Positions 8,969 through 18,066 of a stretch of 64,000 bases of DNA are shown in pieces; position 1 is the stretch's first letter, and the number at the start of each line of letters is the position of its first letter. Below the pieces are notes generated by a model that worked only from the letters and a program-made list of their open reading frames with translations, did no database searches and was not told the DNA's origin. This DNA is from Chloroflexota bacterium. GTDB lineage: Bacteria; Chloroflexota; Limnocylindria; P2-11E. The translations under genes and the position numbers were made by a program. The stretch lies in contig VBFY01000060.1 in NCBI GenBank assembly GCA_005889405.1, positions 1 to 64,000 on the forward strand, written 5' to 3'.

Positions 8969-11110
8969 TCAGCGCGCGGCGAGATGGGTCTTGATGATCT
9001 GGCCGTAGGTCGTGGGCGTGCCGGTGTAATCGACGATGAGCGCGATGTTCCCGCACGCCGTCCCCCAGTCGTCCCACGTCCAGGCAAGGTAACCAGAGTT
9101 ATGAGCGTCAAGCCAGCTCATGAGCGAGTTCATAAACGTGGCGCTGCAGTTGTCGGTACCGACCTCGGTCGCGACGACCGGGACCCGCGCTGCGACGGCG
9201 CCGGCCGTGTTGTTCCAGCAGGTCGCAGCGGCGCAGACGTTGAAGTTGTACACGTGCCACGAGGCAGCAAGGTTGTTGAGCGGATCGCTCGGGGCGTAGG
9301 TGAGCCACTGCGACAGCGCGTTGGAGTACTGCACGCCGTCCAGGAGGATCACGTTGGTGGCGCCGGTCGCGCGGATCGCGCTGACGATCTCCTGCATGCC
9401 GGCTGCTTGATAGTTCTGACCCGGGCAGGTGCCGCCATCGCGCCAGCACTGCCAGGCAGCGGTCGTGTCGCTGTTGTTGTCGGGATACGGCTCGTTGTAG
9501 GGCTCGAGAAGGACGGCGTTGTTGCCCTTGAACGTCGCGGCGACCTGGCTCCAGAAGGTCACCGAGTGATCGCGGTCCAGCATGGGCTGCTGTCCGGTCG
9601 CCTTCTGTGTTCCCGGAGCGCTCCAGTGGAGCTCGAGGATCGCGTAGAGGCCGTTCTGATTGAGCAGGCTCACGTAGCTCTGGATCGCCTGGCGATAGTT
9701 GGTGCCGGAGTACGCCGCCGGCGCGCCGTTGATCGCGAGCCAGCAGTCTTCATTGAGCGGCACCCGCACGGCGTTCGTGCGCCACGCGGCGATCGCGCGG
9801 ACGGATGCGGCATCGTTCGGTCCGTCGAAGATGCCCCAGCCCTGGATGCACGCGTACTCGGTCCCGGAGCGGTTCACGCCCAGGAGCTGCACGGCCGCCC
9901 CGCTGGAATTCACCAGCGCGTTGCCACGCACGACGAGCGGCGAGAGGGCGCCGGGTGCGGGCGTTGGCGCGGGCGTCGGCACGGGTGTGGGCGCGGGCGT
10001 CGGTGCGACCGTTGGGACAGGCGTCGGCACCGGTGTCGGCGCGGGAGTCGGCGCGAGTGTCGGAGCTGGAGTGGGCACCGGCGTCGGCGCCGGCGTTGGC
10101 GCAAGGGTCGGGGCCGGTGTAGCCACGGGAGTCGGCACCGGAGTCGGCGCAAGCGTCGGCGCGAGTGTCGGGGCCGGCGTCGGGACGGGCGTCGACGGTG
10201 GCGTCGGCGCTGCCGTCGGCGCAACGGTCGGCGCGACCGTCGGAGCTGCGGCTGTGACCGCGAACGTCCCTGCGCCGTTGTTCCAGTGGTACATCGTCGC
10301 CCAGTCGTTGGAGAAGACTCCGATCTTCACGGTCCACGTCCCAGTGGACGAGGTACCGGGAACGGTCCACGGAAATGCGAATGTCTTCGACTGAGCTGCG
10401 GCGAAGCTTTCGTTCGCCCACCATGTCTCGTAGGTCCGGACGCCGAGAGGACTGAACAGTTGCGCGTCGACGAGGAACGAGCCCGCGGTCGCGCTGTTCG
10501 TCGTGACGCTCGTGCTGACGGTCGATCCGGCCGGCAACGTCAGGGGCGATTCGGACGCGCTCGATGTGAAGCTCGGTGTCGTCGGCGGTATCGGAGTCGG
10601 CGTCGGCACGACAATCGCGGACGTGACGGCGAATGCGGCGCTGACACTGACCGTCGTCGCCGCAGTCGCGGACGTCCCCGCTTGAGCCACGGTCAAGAGG
10701 TGTTGGCCGACGGTCGCGCTCGAGGGCACGACGACGGTGGCGCTGAACGCGCCGCGACGATTCGCTTGGGCCGTCGGCATGCCCGTTGTCGCGCCGTCCC
10801 AGCTGAAGACGATCGACGCGTAGCGCGGGAAGTTCGTTCCCCGCACCAACACGGATGTCCCCACCGATCCCGAGGTTGGGGTGAGGACCGCGTTCGCGGG
10901 TTGCCTCGCGTCCGCGGTGGATTGCGACTCGTCACCTAGCTGATAAAGCGTGACGACGGTGAATCCGATCGCGAGTGCGCAGATGATCGTCGCGGTCGTG
11001 ACCGCGAAGGCCTCGACCTTACGCCACCGTCGACGGACGGGCGCGATGATCGCTTCTGCCTGACCAGCCCCGCTCCCACCCCGACGGAATGCGCTACCTG
11101 CACTCGGCAT
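8969..11110 (-). CDS. Membrane-anchored/secreted glycoside hydrolase family 5 (cellulase-like)
   Basis: Extracellular polysaccharide hydrolase of 713 aa. The ATG at 11110 is chosen because GGGAGG lies five bases upstream; a TTG at 11170 would add 20 residues. Order: basic cytoplasmic tail, one membrane segment (about 31-57), an IPT-like beta domain, a second beta domain with Trp-rich strands, a Pro/Thr/Ala linker (about 288-386), then a GH5 catalytic barrel. The acid/base Glu is in [11 protein letters not shown] and the nucleophile Glu in [11 protein letters not shown]. Several Cys pairs in the barrel suggest disulfides. The substrate is probably a beta-glucan or mannan, which cannot be told from sequence alone. 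Confidence 0.88.
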   Translation of the reverse strand: MPSAGSAFRRGGSGAGQAEAIIAPVRRRWRKVEAFAVTTATIICALAIGFTVVTLYQLGDESQSTADARQPANAVLTPTSGSVGTSVLVRGTNFPRYASIVFSWDGATTGMPTAQANRRGAFSATVVVPSSATVGQHLLTVAQAGTSATAATTVSVSAAFAVTSAIVVPTPTPIPPTTPSFTSSASESPLTLPAGSTVSTSVTTNSATAGSFLVDAQLFSPLGVRTYETWWANESFAAAQSKTFAFPWTVPGTSSTGTWTVKIGVFSNDWATMYHWNNGAGTFAVTAAAPTVAPTVAPTAAPTPPSTPVPTPAPTLAPTLAPTPVPTPVATPAPTLAPTPAPTPVPTPAPTLAPTPAPTPVPTPVPTVAPTPAPTPVPTPAPTPAPGALSPLVVRGNALVNSSGAAVQLLGVNRSGTEYACIQGWGIFDGPNDAASVRAIAAWRTNAVRVPLNEDCWLAINGAPAAYSGTNYRQAIQSYVSLLNQNGLYAILELHWSAPGTQKATGQQPMLDRDHSVTFWSQVAATFKGNNAVLLEPYNEPYPDNNSDTTAAWQCWRDGGTCPGQNYQAAGMQEIVSAIRATGATNVILLDGVQYSNALSQWLTYAPSDPLNNLAASWHVYNFNVCAAATCWNNTAGAVAARVPVVATEVGTDNCSATFMNSLMSWLDAHNSGYLAWTWDDWGTACGNIALIVDYTGTPTTYGQIIKTHLAAR
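9953..10248 (-). repeat. Tandem Pro-Thr linker repeat inside the GH5 gene
   Basis: About 98 codons of imperfect 12- to 24-bp units encoding [15 protein letters not shown] repeats join the N-terminal beta domains to the catalytic domain. Such linkers are flexible, often glycosylated, and the DNA repeat is prone to length change. Confidence 0.85.
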
Positions 11111-11318
11111 CGGGCCTCCCAAACCGGCGCAACCGGCACCGGTGTTACAGCCACCAACGGGAGCGCCCAAAGTGCGGTGCTGATACAGCGTGGCCCATTC
11201 GTACTGGGACGGATTGCCGCGCGCACGATGCGCGACCCGCTATCCATGTGGTGAAACGGCGGGAGGCGTGTTCAGTATGTGTTCGTGACGTCGCGTTTGG
11301 CGCGCAGCGCGACATCGC

Positions 11319-12677
11319 TCAGTAGCGCGTTGCCCCCGTGAACGTGAACGCACCCAGATGCAACGCGGGAACGCGCTGGCACGATGTCATCAGACCGAAT
11401 TGCTCGCCGGTCACCAGCAGCGACAGATCCTTGCTGATCCCGCGAACTTCACCGAGCGCCTCGTGATACGACTGCGTGAAGCGGAAGTTCTTCACCGGAT
11501 GCGCGATCTCGCCGTCGAGGATCGCGAACGTGCCGTCGCGCGTCATGCCGGTCACGATCGTTCGCAGCTGATGCACCCAGCGCGTGTAGTGGAAGCGCGT
11601 CACGAGGACGCCCTTTTTCACGCCGGCGACGAGCTGTTCGCGCGTCTTGTCGCCCGCCTCGAGGCGTACGTGCATCGGCGCGGGCAGGCCGACGAATGGC
11701 TGCGCGTGCCCGGTGTTGACCGCGTTGTTCCGGTGCGCCGTCACCGAGTCGTACACGACCGCGCGCGCGACGCCGTCCTCGATGAGCGTCAGTCGTTCGC
11801 TCGGCTGTCCTTCGAAGTCGAACGCGCGCGGGATCGACCGCGAGTCGTAGGGGTCCTCGACGAGCGTGATCGGGCCGGTGACCTTCTGGCCGATCTTGCC
11901 GCCGACGAACGAGCGGCCTTCTTCGACCGCGAGTCCGCTCAGCTGCATGCCAAGGAAGCCGACCATGTCGCGTACCGCATAGGGCGTGAGCACGACCTCA
12001 TACGTGTCCGGTGCGAGATCCCGCGGATGTTGCGCGATAGCCGCCTTGCCCACCGCCTCCGCCGCGGCGCCTTCGACATCGAGACTCGTCACGTCGGTCG
12101 AGACGCGCTGCGCGAAGGCCGAGCCGTCGTCGCCGATCGCGGCGATCTGCGCCTCGGCGTACGTCTGCGGCGCGTAGGCCCAGGTCCCGAGCGTGCTCGC
12201 GACCGCGATCTCCTGAACGTTCGTCGCGACGAAACCGGCCGCGATCAGCTTCACGGCGCTCGCCTTATCGCAGAGCGTCTTCGCGGCACGCGCGCGGTCG
12301 AGCGGCGTCGCCTCCGCTGTCTTCTCGACGTACGCCGACGGCGCCGACGGGATCGGCCGCGGCGCCGGCAGTCCGGGATACGTCGGATCCTCCGGGGCAC
12401 GGCGCGCGAGATCCGACGCGAGCTCGGCCGCGCGGCGGAGGCCGTCATCATCGAGCCGGTTCGTCGTCGCGGTGGCGCGCCTCGTTCCGACCACGACGCG
12501 TACGCGCAGCTCGGCCTCGCGGCTCGTCACGTTCTGGTGGATCGCGGAGTTCGCGAAGCGCGTGAGGGAGCCCGTCTTTCCGATGATCAGCGCCTCCGCC
12601 TGATCGCCCGCCGCGGCGCGTAGCGCGCGCTCCGCGATGGCGTGCAGCTCGCGGTCGCCAAAGAGAACTCCACTCAT
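11319..12677 (-). CDS. pmbA: TldE/PmbA-type metalloprotease subunit
   Basis: Partner of TldD in a heteromeric protease that processes peptides (microcin B17 maturation and CcdA degradation in E. coli). The 452-aa protein lacks the HExxxH motif, as expected for the TldE/PmbA subunit. It has the family C-terminal pattern (GVLVTRFHYTRWVHQLRTIVTGMTRDGTFAI, then HPVKNFRFTQSYHEAL). The ATG at 12677 overlaps the tldD stop as ATGA; a longer open frame upstream is a shadow of tldD. The peptide target in this organism is unknown. Confidence 0.92.
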   Translation of the reverse strand: MSGVLFGDRELHAIAERALRAAAGDQAEALIIGKTGSLTRFANSAIHQNVTSREAELRVRVVVGTRRATATTNRLDDDGLRRAAELASDLARRAPEDPTYPGLPAPRPIPSAPSAYVEKTAEATPLDRARAAKTLCDKASAVKLIAAGFVATNVQEIAVASTLGTWAYAPQTYAEAQIAAIGDDGSAFAQRVSTDVTSLDVEGAAAEAVGKAAIAQHPRDLAPDTYEVVLTPYAVRDMVGFLGMQLSGLAVEEGRSFVGGKIGQKVTGPITLVEDPYDSRSIPRAFDFEGQPSERLTLIEDGVARAVVYDSVTAHRNNAVNTGHAQPFVGLPAPMHVRLEAGDKTREQLVAGVKKGVLVTRFHYTRWVHQLRTIVTGMTRDGTFAILDGEIAHPVKNFRFTQSYHEALGEVRGISKDLSLLVTGEQFGLMTSCQRVPALHLGAFTFTGATRY

Positions 12678-14143
12678 TTGATCACCCCGACTCGCACGTC
12701 GCGGAAGCGCGCGGGCGCCGCGCCGTGGCCGGTATGCGCGCCCTGCCCCGGCTGGCCCTTGCCGCAGTTCGGCGTGCCCCACATCACCCACTCGCTCTCG
12801 GAGCAGATCGCGTCGCAGCTGCCCCAGAACTCCGGCGTGAGCCCGGTGTAGGTGGGATTGCGGACCATATCGCGCCGCTTGCCGTTCTTGATCTCCCAAC
12901 CGACCTCGGTGCCGAACTGGAAGTTGAAGCGCTTGTCGTCGATCGACCACGAGCGGTTCGTGTCCATGAGGATCCCGTCGTCGGTATCGGCGATGAGGTC
13001 GTCGAGCGTGCCCGCGTCCCCCGGCATCACCGACACGTTGGTCATGCGGATGATCGGCACGCGCGCCCAGCCGTCCGCACGCATCGTCCCGTTCGAACGC
13101 GTACCGAGCGCGGCGGCGGTCTCTCGGCTCATGAGGTAGCCGACGAAGATCCCCTCCTTGACCGCCCAGCCCTCGCTCGCCGGTACGCCCTCGTCGTCGA
13201 AGCCGAACGTGCCGAGGCCGCCCTCGGACGTCGCGTCGATCCGGATGTTCACCTGCGAGCTTCCATAGCGGAACGTTCCCAGCTTGTCTGGTGTGAGGAA
13301 TGACGTGCCCGCGAAGGCCGCCTCGCTCCCCAGCGCGCGGTCGAGCTCGATCGGATGGCCGCAGCTCTCGTGGCAATGCAGCGAGAGCTGATTGCCGCTG
13401 AGGATGACGCTGGTGATCGTGTCCTGCGGGCAGGGCTTCGCGGACAAGAGCGCGACCGCTTCATCGGCGACGCGCTCGGCGTTCCCGATGAGATCCCAGC
13501 GCGTGAGGATCTCCCATCCGCCGGCGTTCTGGTACCGCAGCCCGTCGGGATAGGTGCGGATCTGCAGCTCGCCGTTCCCCACCGCCTCGGCCGCGATGCC
13601 GCCACCGACCTCGGTCAGGCGCTGCGCGATGTCCGCGCCCTCGCTCGACACGAACAGCTTGTCCTCTCGCCAGACGGCGTACGCCGCGCGCGTGGTGCGC
13701 AGGCCCTTCCGCTCGCGCATCCGCGCCTCGGCGTTCATGAGGAGCTTGAGGCGGTCGTCGAACGACAGCGTGAACGGGTCGACGTCCAGCGGCGTCTCGT
13801 ACGTCGCGCGCACCGCGTCGACCGGCGCGAGCGTCGCGTCGCGCTTCTTGGTGAGCGCCGACGCCTTCGCGATCTCCACGGCGAGCGCCCCGACGCGGTC
13901 GGCTTCCTGCGCGGCAACGATCTGCGACGCGGCGAAGCCCCACGCGCCGTCCGCCATCGCGCGCACGCCGAAGCCGAACGAGTCGCTGCGGTCGACGGCG
14001 TCGAGACGCCCGTTCTTCACGAGAGCGTTCTCCTCATCGCGGCGCACGAAGCGGACGTCCGCGTACGTCGCGCCGCGCGTTCGCGCTGTATCGAGGGCGC
14101 GCTTCGCGAGATCGCGCTCCACCGCGAAAGCCGGGATCGTCAC
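12674..14143 (-). CDS. tldD: TldD metalloprotease, catalytic subunit
   Basis: Zinc metalloprotease of 489 aa. The active-site HExxxH motif is visible as LHCHESCGHPIELDRALG, with a downstream glycine-rich TSEGGLGTFGFDDEG, and a conserved end (NPTYTGLTPEFWGSCDAI, then GTPNCGKGQPGQ) containing Cys residues. It is translationally coupled to guaB upstream and pmbA downstream by 4-bp overlaps, which fits 1:1 production of the TldD/TldE complex. Confidence 0.94.
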   Translation of the reverse strand: MTIPAFAVERDLAKRALDTARTRGATYADVRFVRRDEENALVKNGRLDAVDRSDSFGFGVRAMADGAWGFAASQIVAAQEADRVGALAVEIAKASALTKKRDATLAPVDAVRATYETPLDVDPFTLSFDDRLKLLMNAEARMRERKGLRTTRAAYAVWREDKLFVSSEGADIAQRLTEVGGGIAAEAVGNGELQIRTYPDGLRYQNAGGWEILTRWDLIGNAERVADEAVALLSAKPCPQDTITSVILSGNQLSLHCHESCGHPIELDRALGSEAAFAGTSFLTPDKLGTFRYGSSQVNIRIDATSEGGLGTFGFDDEGVPASEGWAVKEGIFVGYLMSRETAAALGTRSNGTMRADGWARVPIIRMTNVSVMPGDAGTLDDLIADTDDGILMDTNRSWSIDDKRFNFQFGTEVGWEIKNGKRRDMVRNPTYTGLTPEFWGSCDAICSESEWVMWGTPNCGKGQPGQGAHTGHGAAPARFRDVRVGVIK

Positions 14144-15258
14144 GCCTTGATTCGATAGTTGGGCGGTTCGGTCGTGATCCGGACGTCGTGGGGATGCGAC
14201 TCGCGCAGCCCGGCACCCGAGATGCGGACGAACGTCGACTTCGTGCGGAGATCCTCGATCGTCGCGGCGCCGACGTACTTCATTCCGGCGCGCAGGCCGC
14301 CGACGAGCTGATGGAGGAACGGCTCGAGCGGACCCAGGGCTTTCACGTGCGCCTCGACGCCCTCCGGAACGAGCTTCGAGAACTCCCCGATGTCCTGTTG
14401 CCCGTACCGGTCGCGCGACGCGCCGGTCTTCTGCCCCGCGCGCGCCTGCATCGCGCCCATCGAGCCCATGCCTCGATACGACTTGAACGGCCCCTCCGGC
14501 GTCTCGGTCACGCTGCCCGGCGACTCGTCGACCCCAGCGAGCAGCCCGCCGAGCATCACGGTGGACGCGCCGGCGCCGATCGCCTTCGCGATGTCACCGG
14601 ACTGTTGGATTCCGCCGTCGCCGATGACCGGGATGCCGTGCCGGTCGGCGACCTCGGCGCAATCGAAGATCGCGGTGATCTGGGGCATGCCCGCGCCCGC
14701 GACGACGCGGGTCGTGCAGATCGCGCCCGGCCCCACCCCGACCTTGACGCTGTCGGCGCCCGCGGCGATGAGCTCCTCGGTGCCTTCCGCGGTGACGACG
14801 TTACCGGCGATCACCTGCACGCGATGCCGTGCCTTCACCTTCTCGACCATGCGGATGACACCGGCCGAGTGGCCATGCGCGACGTCGACGACGATCACGT
14901 CGACGCCCGCCGCGACGAGCGCCGCGGTCCGTTCGTCGGCGTCGCCCGACACGCCGACCGCGGCCGCGACCAGCACTCCCGCGTCCTTCGCGAGCTTCAC
15001 CTCACGCACCTGCTCGGCGATCGTGAGATTCCGGTGGATCACGCCGAGTCCCCCAAGCCACCCGAGGGCGATCGCCATGCGCGACTCGGTGACGGTGTCC
15101 ATCGCGGCGGAGAGGAGCGGGATCTCGAGCGTGATGTCCTTGGTGAGCTGCGCCCTCGTGGAGACCTGACTGGGGAGGACGTCGCTGCGGGCCGGGATGA
15201 GGAGGACGTCGTCGAACGTGAGGCCTTCCCTGGTGAAGCGCTCCCCCACGCGGCTCAC
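14140..15258 (-). CDS. guaB: IMP dehydrogenase lacking CBS domains (GuaB)
   Basis: Oxidises IMP to XMP with NAD+, feeding GuaA. The barrel is complete: FTREGLTFDDVLLIPARSDV, catalytic loop GPGAICTTRVVAG with the Cys, GDGGIQQSGDIAKAIGAGA, GMGSMGAM, and the flap Arg-Tyr in SRDRYGQQ. The protein is only 372 aa because the two CBS domains normally inserted after LGVIHRN are missing: that segment runs directly into KDAGVLVAAAVGV. GTG at 15258 is chosen because the N-terminus then matches the family; GTG at 15249 is also possible. CBS loss would remove ATP/GTP allostery of the octamer. Confidence 0.93.
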   Translation of the reverse strand: MSRVGERFTREGLTFDDVLLIPARSDVLPSQVSTRAQLTKDITLEIPLLSAAMDTVTESRMAIALGWLGGLGVIHRNLTIAEQVREVKLAKDAGVLVAAAVGVSGDADERTAALVAAGVDVIVVDVAHGHSAGVIRMVEKVKARHRVQVIAGNVVTAEGTEELIAAGADSVKVGVGPGAICTTRVVAGAGMPQITAIFDCAEVADRHGIPVIGDGGIQQSGDIAKAIGAGASTVMLGGLLAGVDESPGSVTETPEGPFKSYRGMGSMGAMQARAGQKTGASRDRYGQQDIGEFSKLVPEGVEAHVKALGPLEPFLHQLVGGLRAGMKYVGAATIEDLRTKSTFVRISGAGLRESHPHDVRITTEPPNYRIKA

Positions 15259-15317
15259 GTGCGACGGAGTGTACCGGGACGCGATCGTCGGGCGCGCGAC
15301 GCGAGCGCGCCCCGACG

Positions 15318-15647
15318 CTAGCGCTGCTGTTGTCGAGACTTCGCGAGACGCTCGCCATACGCGGTGCCGCCCTGTGCCCACAGATTGAGCATCTCGATGC
15401 GCTGCTTGGTCCATTGACGAGCGCGCCACCAGAAAACGCCCGCCGCCGAAAGCGCCACCAGGCAGGCGCCCGGAAGGATGATCGGCTGCAGGTCCACGAA
15501 CAGGTCGAGGCGATGCGCGACCACCGCGAGCGCCACGAACACCAGGGCCTCGATCTCGCCGAGCAGGATCAGAAAGATCAGCGCGAACGACGCCGCGCCG
15601 AAGCTCCGCTTGGCGCGGTGCGGAAAGGCGACATCCAGGAGGTTCAC
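15318..15647 (-). CDS. Small membrane protein of unknown function
   Basis: A 109-aa protein from GTG 15647. Hydrophobic stretches at about 18-42 and 50-72 (FALIFLILLGEIEALVFVAL; IILPGACLVALSAAGVFWW) predict two membrane helices, followed by a basic, Gln-rich cytoplasmic tail ending KSRQQQR. I do not recognise a family. It lies 59 bp upstream of guaB on the same strand and may share its transcript. Confidence 0.6.
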   Translation of the reverse strand: MNLLDVAFPHRAKRSFGAASFALIFLILLGEIEALVFVALAVVAHRLDLFVDLQPIILPGACLVALSAAGVFWWRARQWTKQRIEMLNLWAQGGTAYGERLAKSRQQQR

Positions 15648-15754
15648 GCCAGCAGCCTACCCTCTCGCGTGCGTCGTCCCGGCGTGGGCTTCGCCAGCGC
15701 TCCTATTAAAAGGAGTGAGGGCACCGTCTGCCGTCTCGGCGATGATCTCGGTCT

Positions 15755-15788
15755 CCTCAAGCGATTCTCAACGGCCGCGCCTGATGAT
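15755..15788 (+). promoter_or_regulatory. TCTCAA-repeat promoter, site A
   Basis: Half-sites CCTCAA (15755-15760) and TCTCAA (15766-15771) are 11 bp apart. Exactly 11 bp later is GATGAT (15783-15788), a -10-like hexamer. Seven bases on is the ATG at 15795. The 17 bases ending at 15781 are identical to site B. Confidence 0.5.
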
Positions 15789-15794
15789 CGCCGG

Positions 15795-16001
15795 ATGTTG
15801 CGAGGATTCCGCATGCGAGCGCCCATCGCGACCGTCCAACGGGCCGAAAACCCCGTGACGCCGCTCACACGCGGGTGGTCGGCTCTGCGACGGATCGTCA
15901 CGTTGTCGCACCTCCAGAGCGCGCGAGAAAGGTCGGCAACGCCGCGCGAAGCAGACGACGACGGGCAATCGCTCTACGGCGCGGACTCGCCGTGGCTATA
16001 G
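15795..16001 (+). CDS. Possible small leaderless ORF (68 aa)
   Basis: An open frame of 68 codons (MLRGFRMRAPIATVQ... to ADSPWL) whose ATG sits where transcription from the site A promoter should begin, so translation would be leaderless. The product is basic in the middle and acidic near the end, with no recognised motif. This is the only candidate gene in the 399 bp between 15648 and 16046; otherwise that stretch holds only site A and a short inverted repeat CTCCT/AGGAG at 15700-15715. It may instead be an untranslated leader of the next gene. Confidence 0.3.
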   Translation: MLRGFRMRAPIATVQRAENPVTPLTRGWSALRRIVTLSHLQSARERSATPREADDDGQSLYGADSPWL

Positions 16002-16046
16002 GGATCTGAAGTCGGGCTCCCGGACCGCCGCGGGCAGACCAGCGCG

Positions 16047-16640
16047 ATGCCCGCCGGCTTAGCCACGATGGATCGCGCCCGATACCAGCTGGGCGAGGCG
16101 CGCGCATCCGCGATGCTGGCGCTGCTCGACGCGAGTGCCGAGCTGCTCTCGGCCGAAGGGCAGACCGAGCTTGCCTTCGAGCTTGACCACGCCAGCGCGG
16201 GACAGCTCGCGCCACGCGTCACCCTGCGTTTCAGCGTGGGTCAAGAGTTCGGAGAGCTCCGCGTCGCCGACTCTGACGGCGGCACGTCCGTCGCTCACGT
16301 CTACGCCGCGGGCCCGATCGAACGGATCCTGCACGCGATCGGGTTCCGCGAGCTCTCGCGTGCCGTCGTGATCGCGAGGCGGTATCGCTTCGAGGGCGCC
16401 GAGGTGCGCGTCGCGCACTCCAAACCGGTGGGTTGGTACTGCGAGATCCGGCCGGACCTTGTCGAAGACCTCCCTCGCGTCGCGTCGGCGCTCGGGGCGG
16501 CCAACCTCCCCACCGAACGGCGCCTCTCGGATCGCCGCGACGGCGAGCGAAGGCTCCGACTTTTCCAATTCATGGAAAGCGATCGCAGAACGAGTCCGGA
16601 TCGACGCGGCGGCGATCGTCGATTGGCCGCCCTTACTTAA
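16047..16640 (+). CDS. Putative CYTH-fold-like protein with Arg/Asp-rich tail
   Basis: A 197-aa protein not matched to a named family. Residues 30-150 resemble a CYTH-type (CyaB/thiamine triphosphatase) beta barrel: an acidic strand ELAFELDH, a basic strand RVTLRF, then a helix-strand unit IERILHAIGFRELSRAVVIARRY followed by VGWYCEIRPD. The usual ExExK start is not preserved, so activity is doubtful. The C-terminus has repeated DRR units (RRLSDRRDGERR; SPDRRGGDRR), a basic segment often seen in signalling proteins. ATG 16047 is used; ATG 16068 is an alternative. Neither has a clear ribosome site. Confidence 0.55.
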   Translation: MPAGLATMDRARYQLGEARASAMLALLDASAELLSAEGQTELAFELDHASAGQLAPRVTLRFSVGQEFGELRVADSDGGTSVAHVYAAGPIERILHAIGFRELSRAVVIARRYRFEGAEVRVAHSKPVGWYCEIRPDLVEDLPRVASALGAANLPTERRLSDRRDGERRLRLFQFMESDRRTSPDRRGGDRRLAALT

Positions 16641-16668
16641 TACGTTCTCAACGGCCGCGCCCCATGCT
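16635..16668 (+). promoter_or_regulatory. TCTCAA-repeat promoter, site B (DegT aminotransferase)
   Basis: ACTTAA (16635-16640) and TCTCAA (16646-16651) are 11 bp apart. After 11 bp comes CATGCT (16663-16668), matching the xAxxxT core of a -10. Initiation near 16675 would give a short leader containing the GGGGAGGG ribosome site of the gene starting at 16690. Confidence 0.55.
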
Positions 16669-16689
16669 CGCTGTGTGGGGAGGGATGCC

Positions 16690-17844
16690 GTGTCAAATGT
16701 CGTCTCATCGAGCCGCTCGGTGCCGCTCGTCGATCTGAAAGCCCAGTACGCCTCGATCCGCGACGAAGTCCGTGGTGCGATCGACGAAGTGCTCGAGGGC
16801 ATGCAGCTGACGATCGGGCCGAATGTCCGCGCCTTCGACGAGGAGTTCGCGGCGTTCTGCGGCGCAAAACACGCGATCGGCGTCGGCAGCGGGACCGACG
16901 CGCTGCAGCTGGTGATCCGCGCCCTTGGGATCTCGGCCGGGGACGAGGTCATCACCGTCTCGCACACCTTCTTCGCCACGGTCGAGGCGATCCTCTATTC
17001 CGGTGCCCGGCCCGTCCTGGTGGACGTTGACGAGCGCACCTTCAACATGGATCCCGACGCGGTGGCGCGCGCGATCACGCCTCGAACGAAGGCGATCATG
17101 CCCGTCCACATTTACGGACGGACAGTAGATATGAAGCCGCTCCTCGCGGTGGCGAAAGAGCACGGGCTTCAGATCATCGAAGACGCGTGCCAGGCCCACG
17201 GCAGCCGCCTCGACACCGGTGGCATGGCCGGCAGCGCTGGACGCGCGTCGGCGTTCTCCTTCTATTGCAGCAAGAATCTGGGCGCGTACGGCGAGGCCGG
17301 AAGCATCGTGACCAACGACGATGAGCTCGCGAAGGAGCTCCGTTCGCTCCGCGAACACGGTCAGAGCGTCCGCTACTACCACCCGGTCGTCGGGTACAAC
17401 GCTCGTCTTGACGAGCTCCAGGCGGCCATCCTTCGGGTGAAGCTCCGGCGACTGCCGGCGTGGAACGCGCGACGCGCTGCGATCGCGGCGCGGTACAACG
17501 AGCTGCTGGCTGATACCGCTGTCATCACTCCGAACATTCCTACCGAGGGCCGACACGTTTTCCATTGCTACGTCGTGCGCGTGCCCGACGGTCGCCGCGA
17601 CGCGCTACGTCAGGCGCTCGCCGAGCGGAACATCGGGACCGGCGTGCATTACCCGGTTCCGGTCCATCTCCAAGAGGCCTGCGAATTCCTCGGCTACCGG
17701 CGCGGCGATCTCCCGATGACGGAGCGTCTTGCCGACGAGGTCCTCTCGCTACCGATGTACCCGGAGCTCAGCGACGCCGACGTCGAGCTCGTCGCGCGTA
17801 CCGTCAAAGACTGCGTCGCTGGCGCGCAGCGTTTAGCGGCGTGA
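16690..17844 (+). CDS. DegT/DnrJ/EryC1-family sugar aminotransferase
   Basis: PLP-dependent transferase (384 aa) that aminates a keto-sugar nucleotide, with glutamate as usual donor. GTG 16690 follows a GGGGAGGG site. Family marks: VPLVDLKAQYASI start, GVGSGTDALQL, EVITVSHTFFATVEAI, EDACQAHGS, the lysine in SFYCSKNLGAYGEAGSIVTND, and GYNARLDELQAAILRVKL. It looks closest to the WlbC/WbpE/FdtB type forming 3-amino sugars. With the Gfo/Idh dehydrogenase at 60094 and the acetyltransferase at 35326 it could complete a 3-acetamido-sugar route. It is transcribed alone, from a promoter resembling those of the other EPS genes. Confidence 0.9.
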   Translation: MSNVVSSSRSVPLVDLKAQYASIRDEVRGAIDEVLEGMQLTIGPNVRAFDEEFAAFCGAKHAIGVGSGTDALQLVIRALGISAGDEVITVSHTFFATVEAILYSGARPVLVDVDERTFNMDPDAVARAITPRTKAIMPVHIYGRTVDMKPLLAVAKEHGLQIIEDACQAHGSRLDTGGMAGSAGRASAFSFYCSKNLGAYGEAGSIVTNDDELAKELRSLREHGQSVRYYHPVVGYNARLDELQAAILRVKLRRLPAWNARRAAIAARYNELLADTAVITPNIPTEGRHVFHCYVVRVPDGRRDALRQALAERNIGTGVHYPVPVHLQEACEFLGYRRGDLPMTERLADEVLSLPMYPELSDADVELVARTVKDCVAGAQRLAA

Positions 17845-18066
17845 CACATGATCACGTGGAGCGAACTTTCGGTGGGCCGTCGGTGAACAGTCGTGTACGA
17901 AACACAACCGGTGGACTGCGGAGAACGTTGCGATTAATCGATTTGGAGTATTGATAGCGACCTGTATACGTGCGCAGAATGGCACGAACGTAAACCTCGA
18001 ACGTACTGATTGATCACAGCGCGGCGGTGGTGGGGTAGCGAGCGATGGTGGGGTGGGGGGCAAACA
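17845..18066 (+). other. Intergenic region before the two-component operon
   Basis: These 222 bp hold a 10-bp palindrome CGATTAATCG (17931-17940), a possible weak promoter TTGGAG (17943-17948), 16 bp, TATACG (17965-17970), and a direct repeat CGAACGTA at 17985-17992 and 17998-18005 (13-bp period). No gene is seen. Confidence 0.35.

Noticed and set aside
16459..16689. Longer N-terminus of the DegT aminotransferase.
   Set aside because: It overlaps the preceding gene in another frame; GTG 16690 has a strong ribosome site and gives the normal family start.
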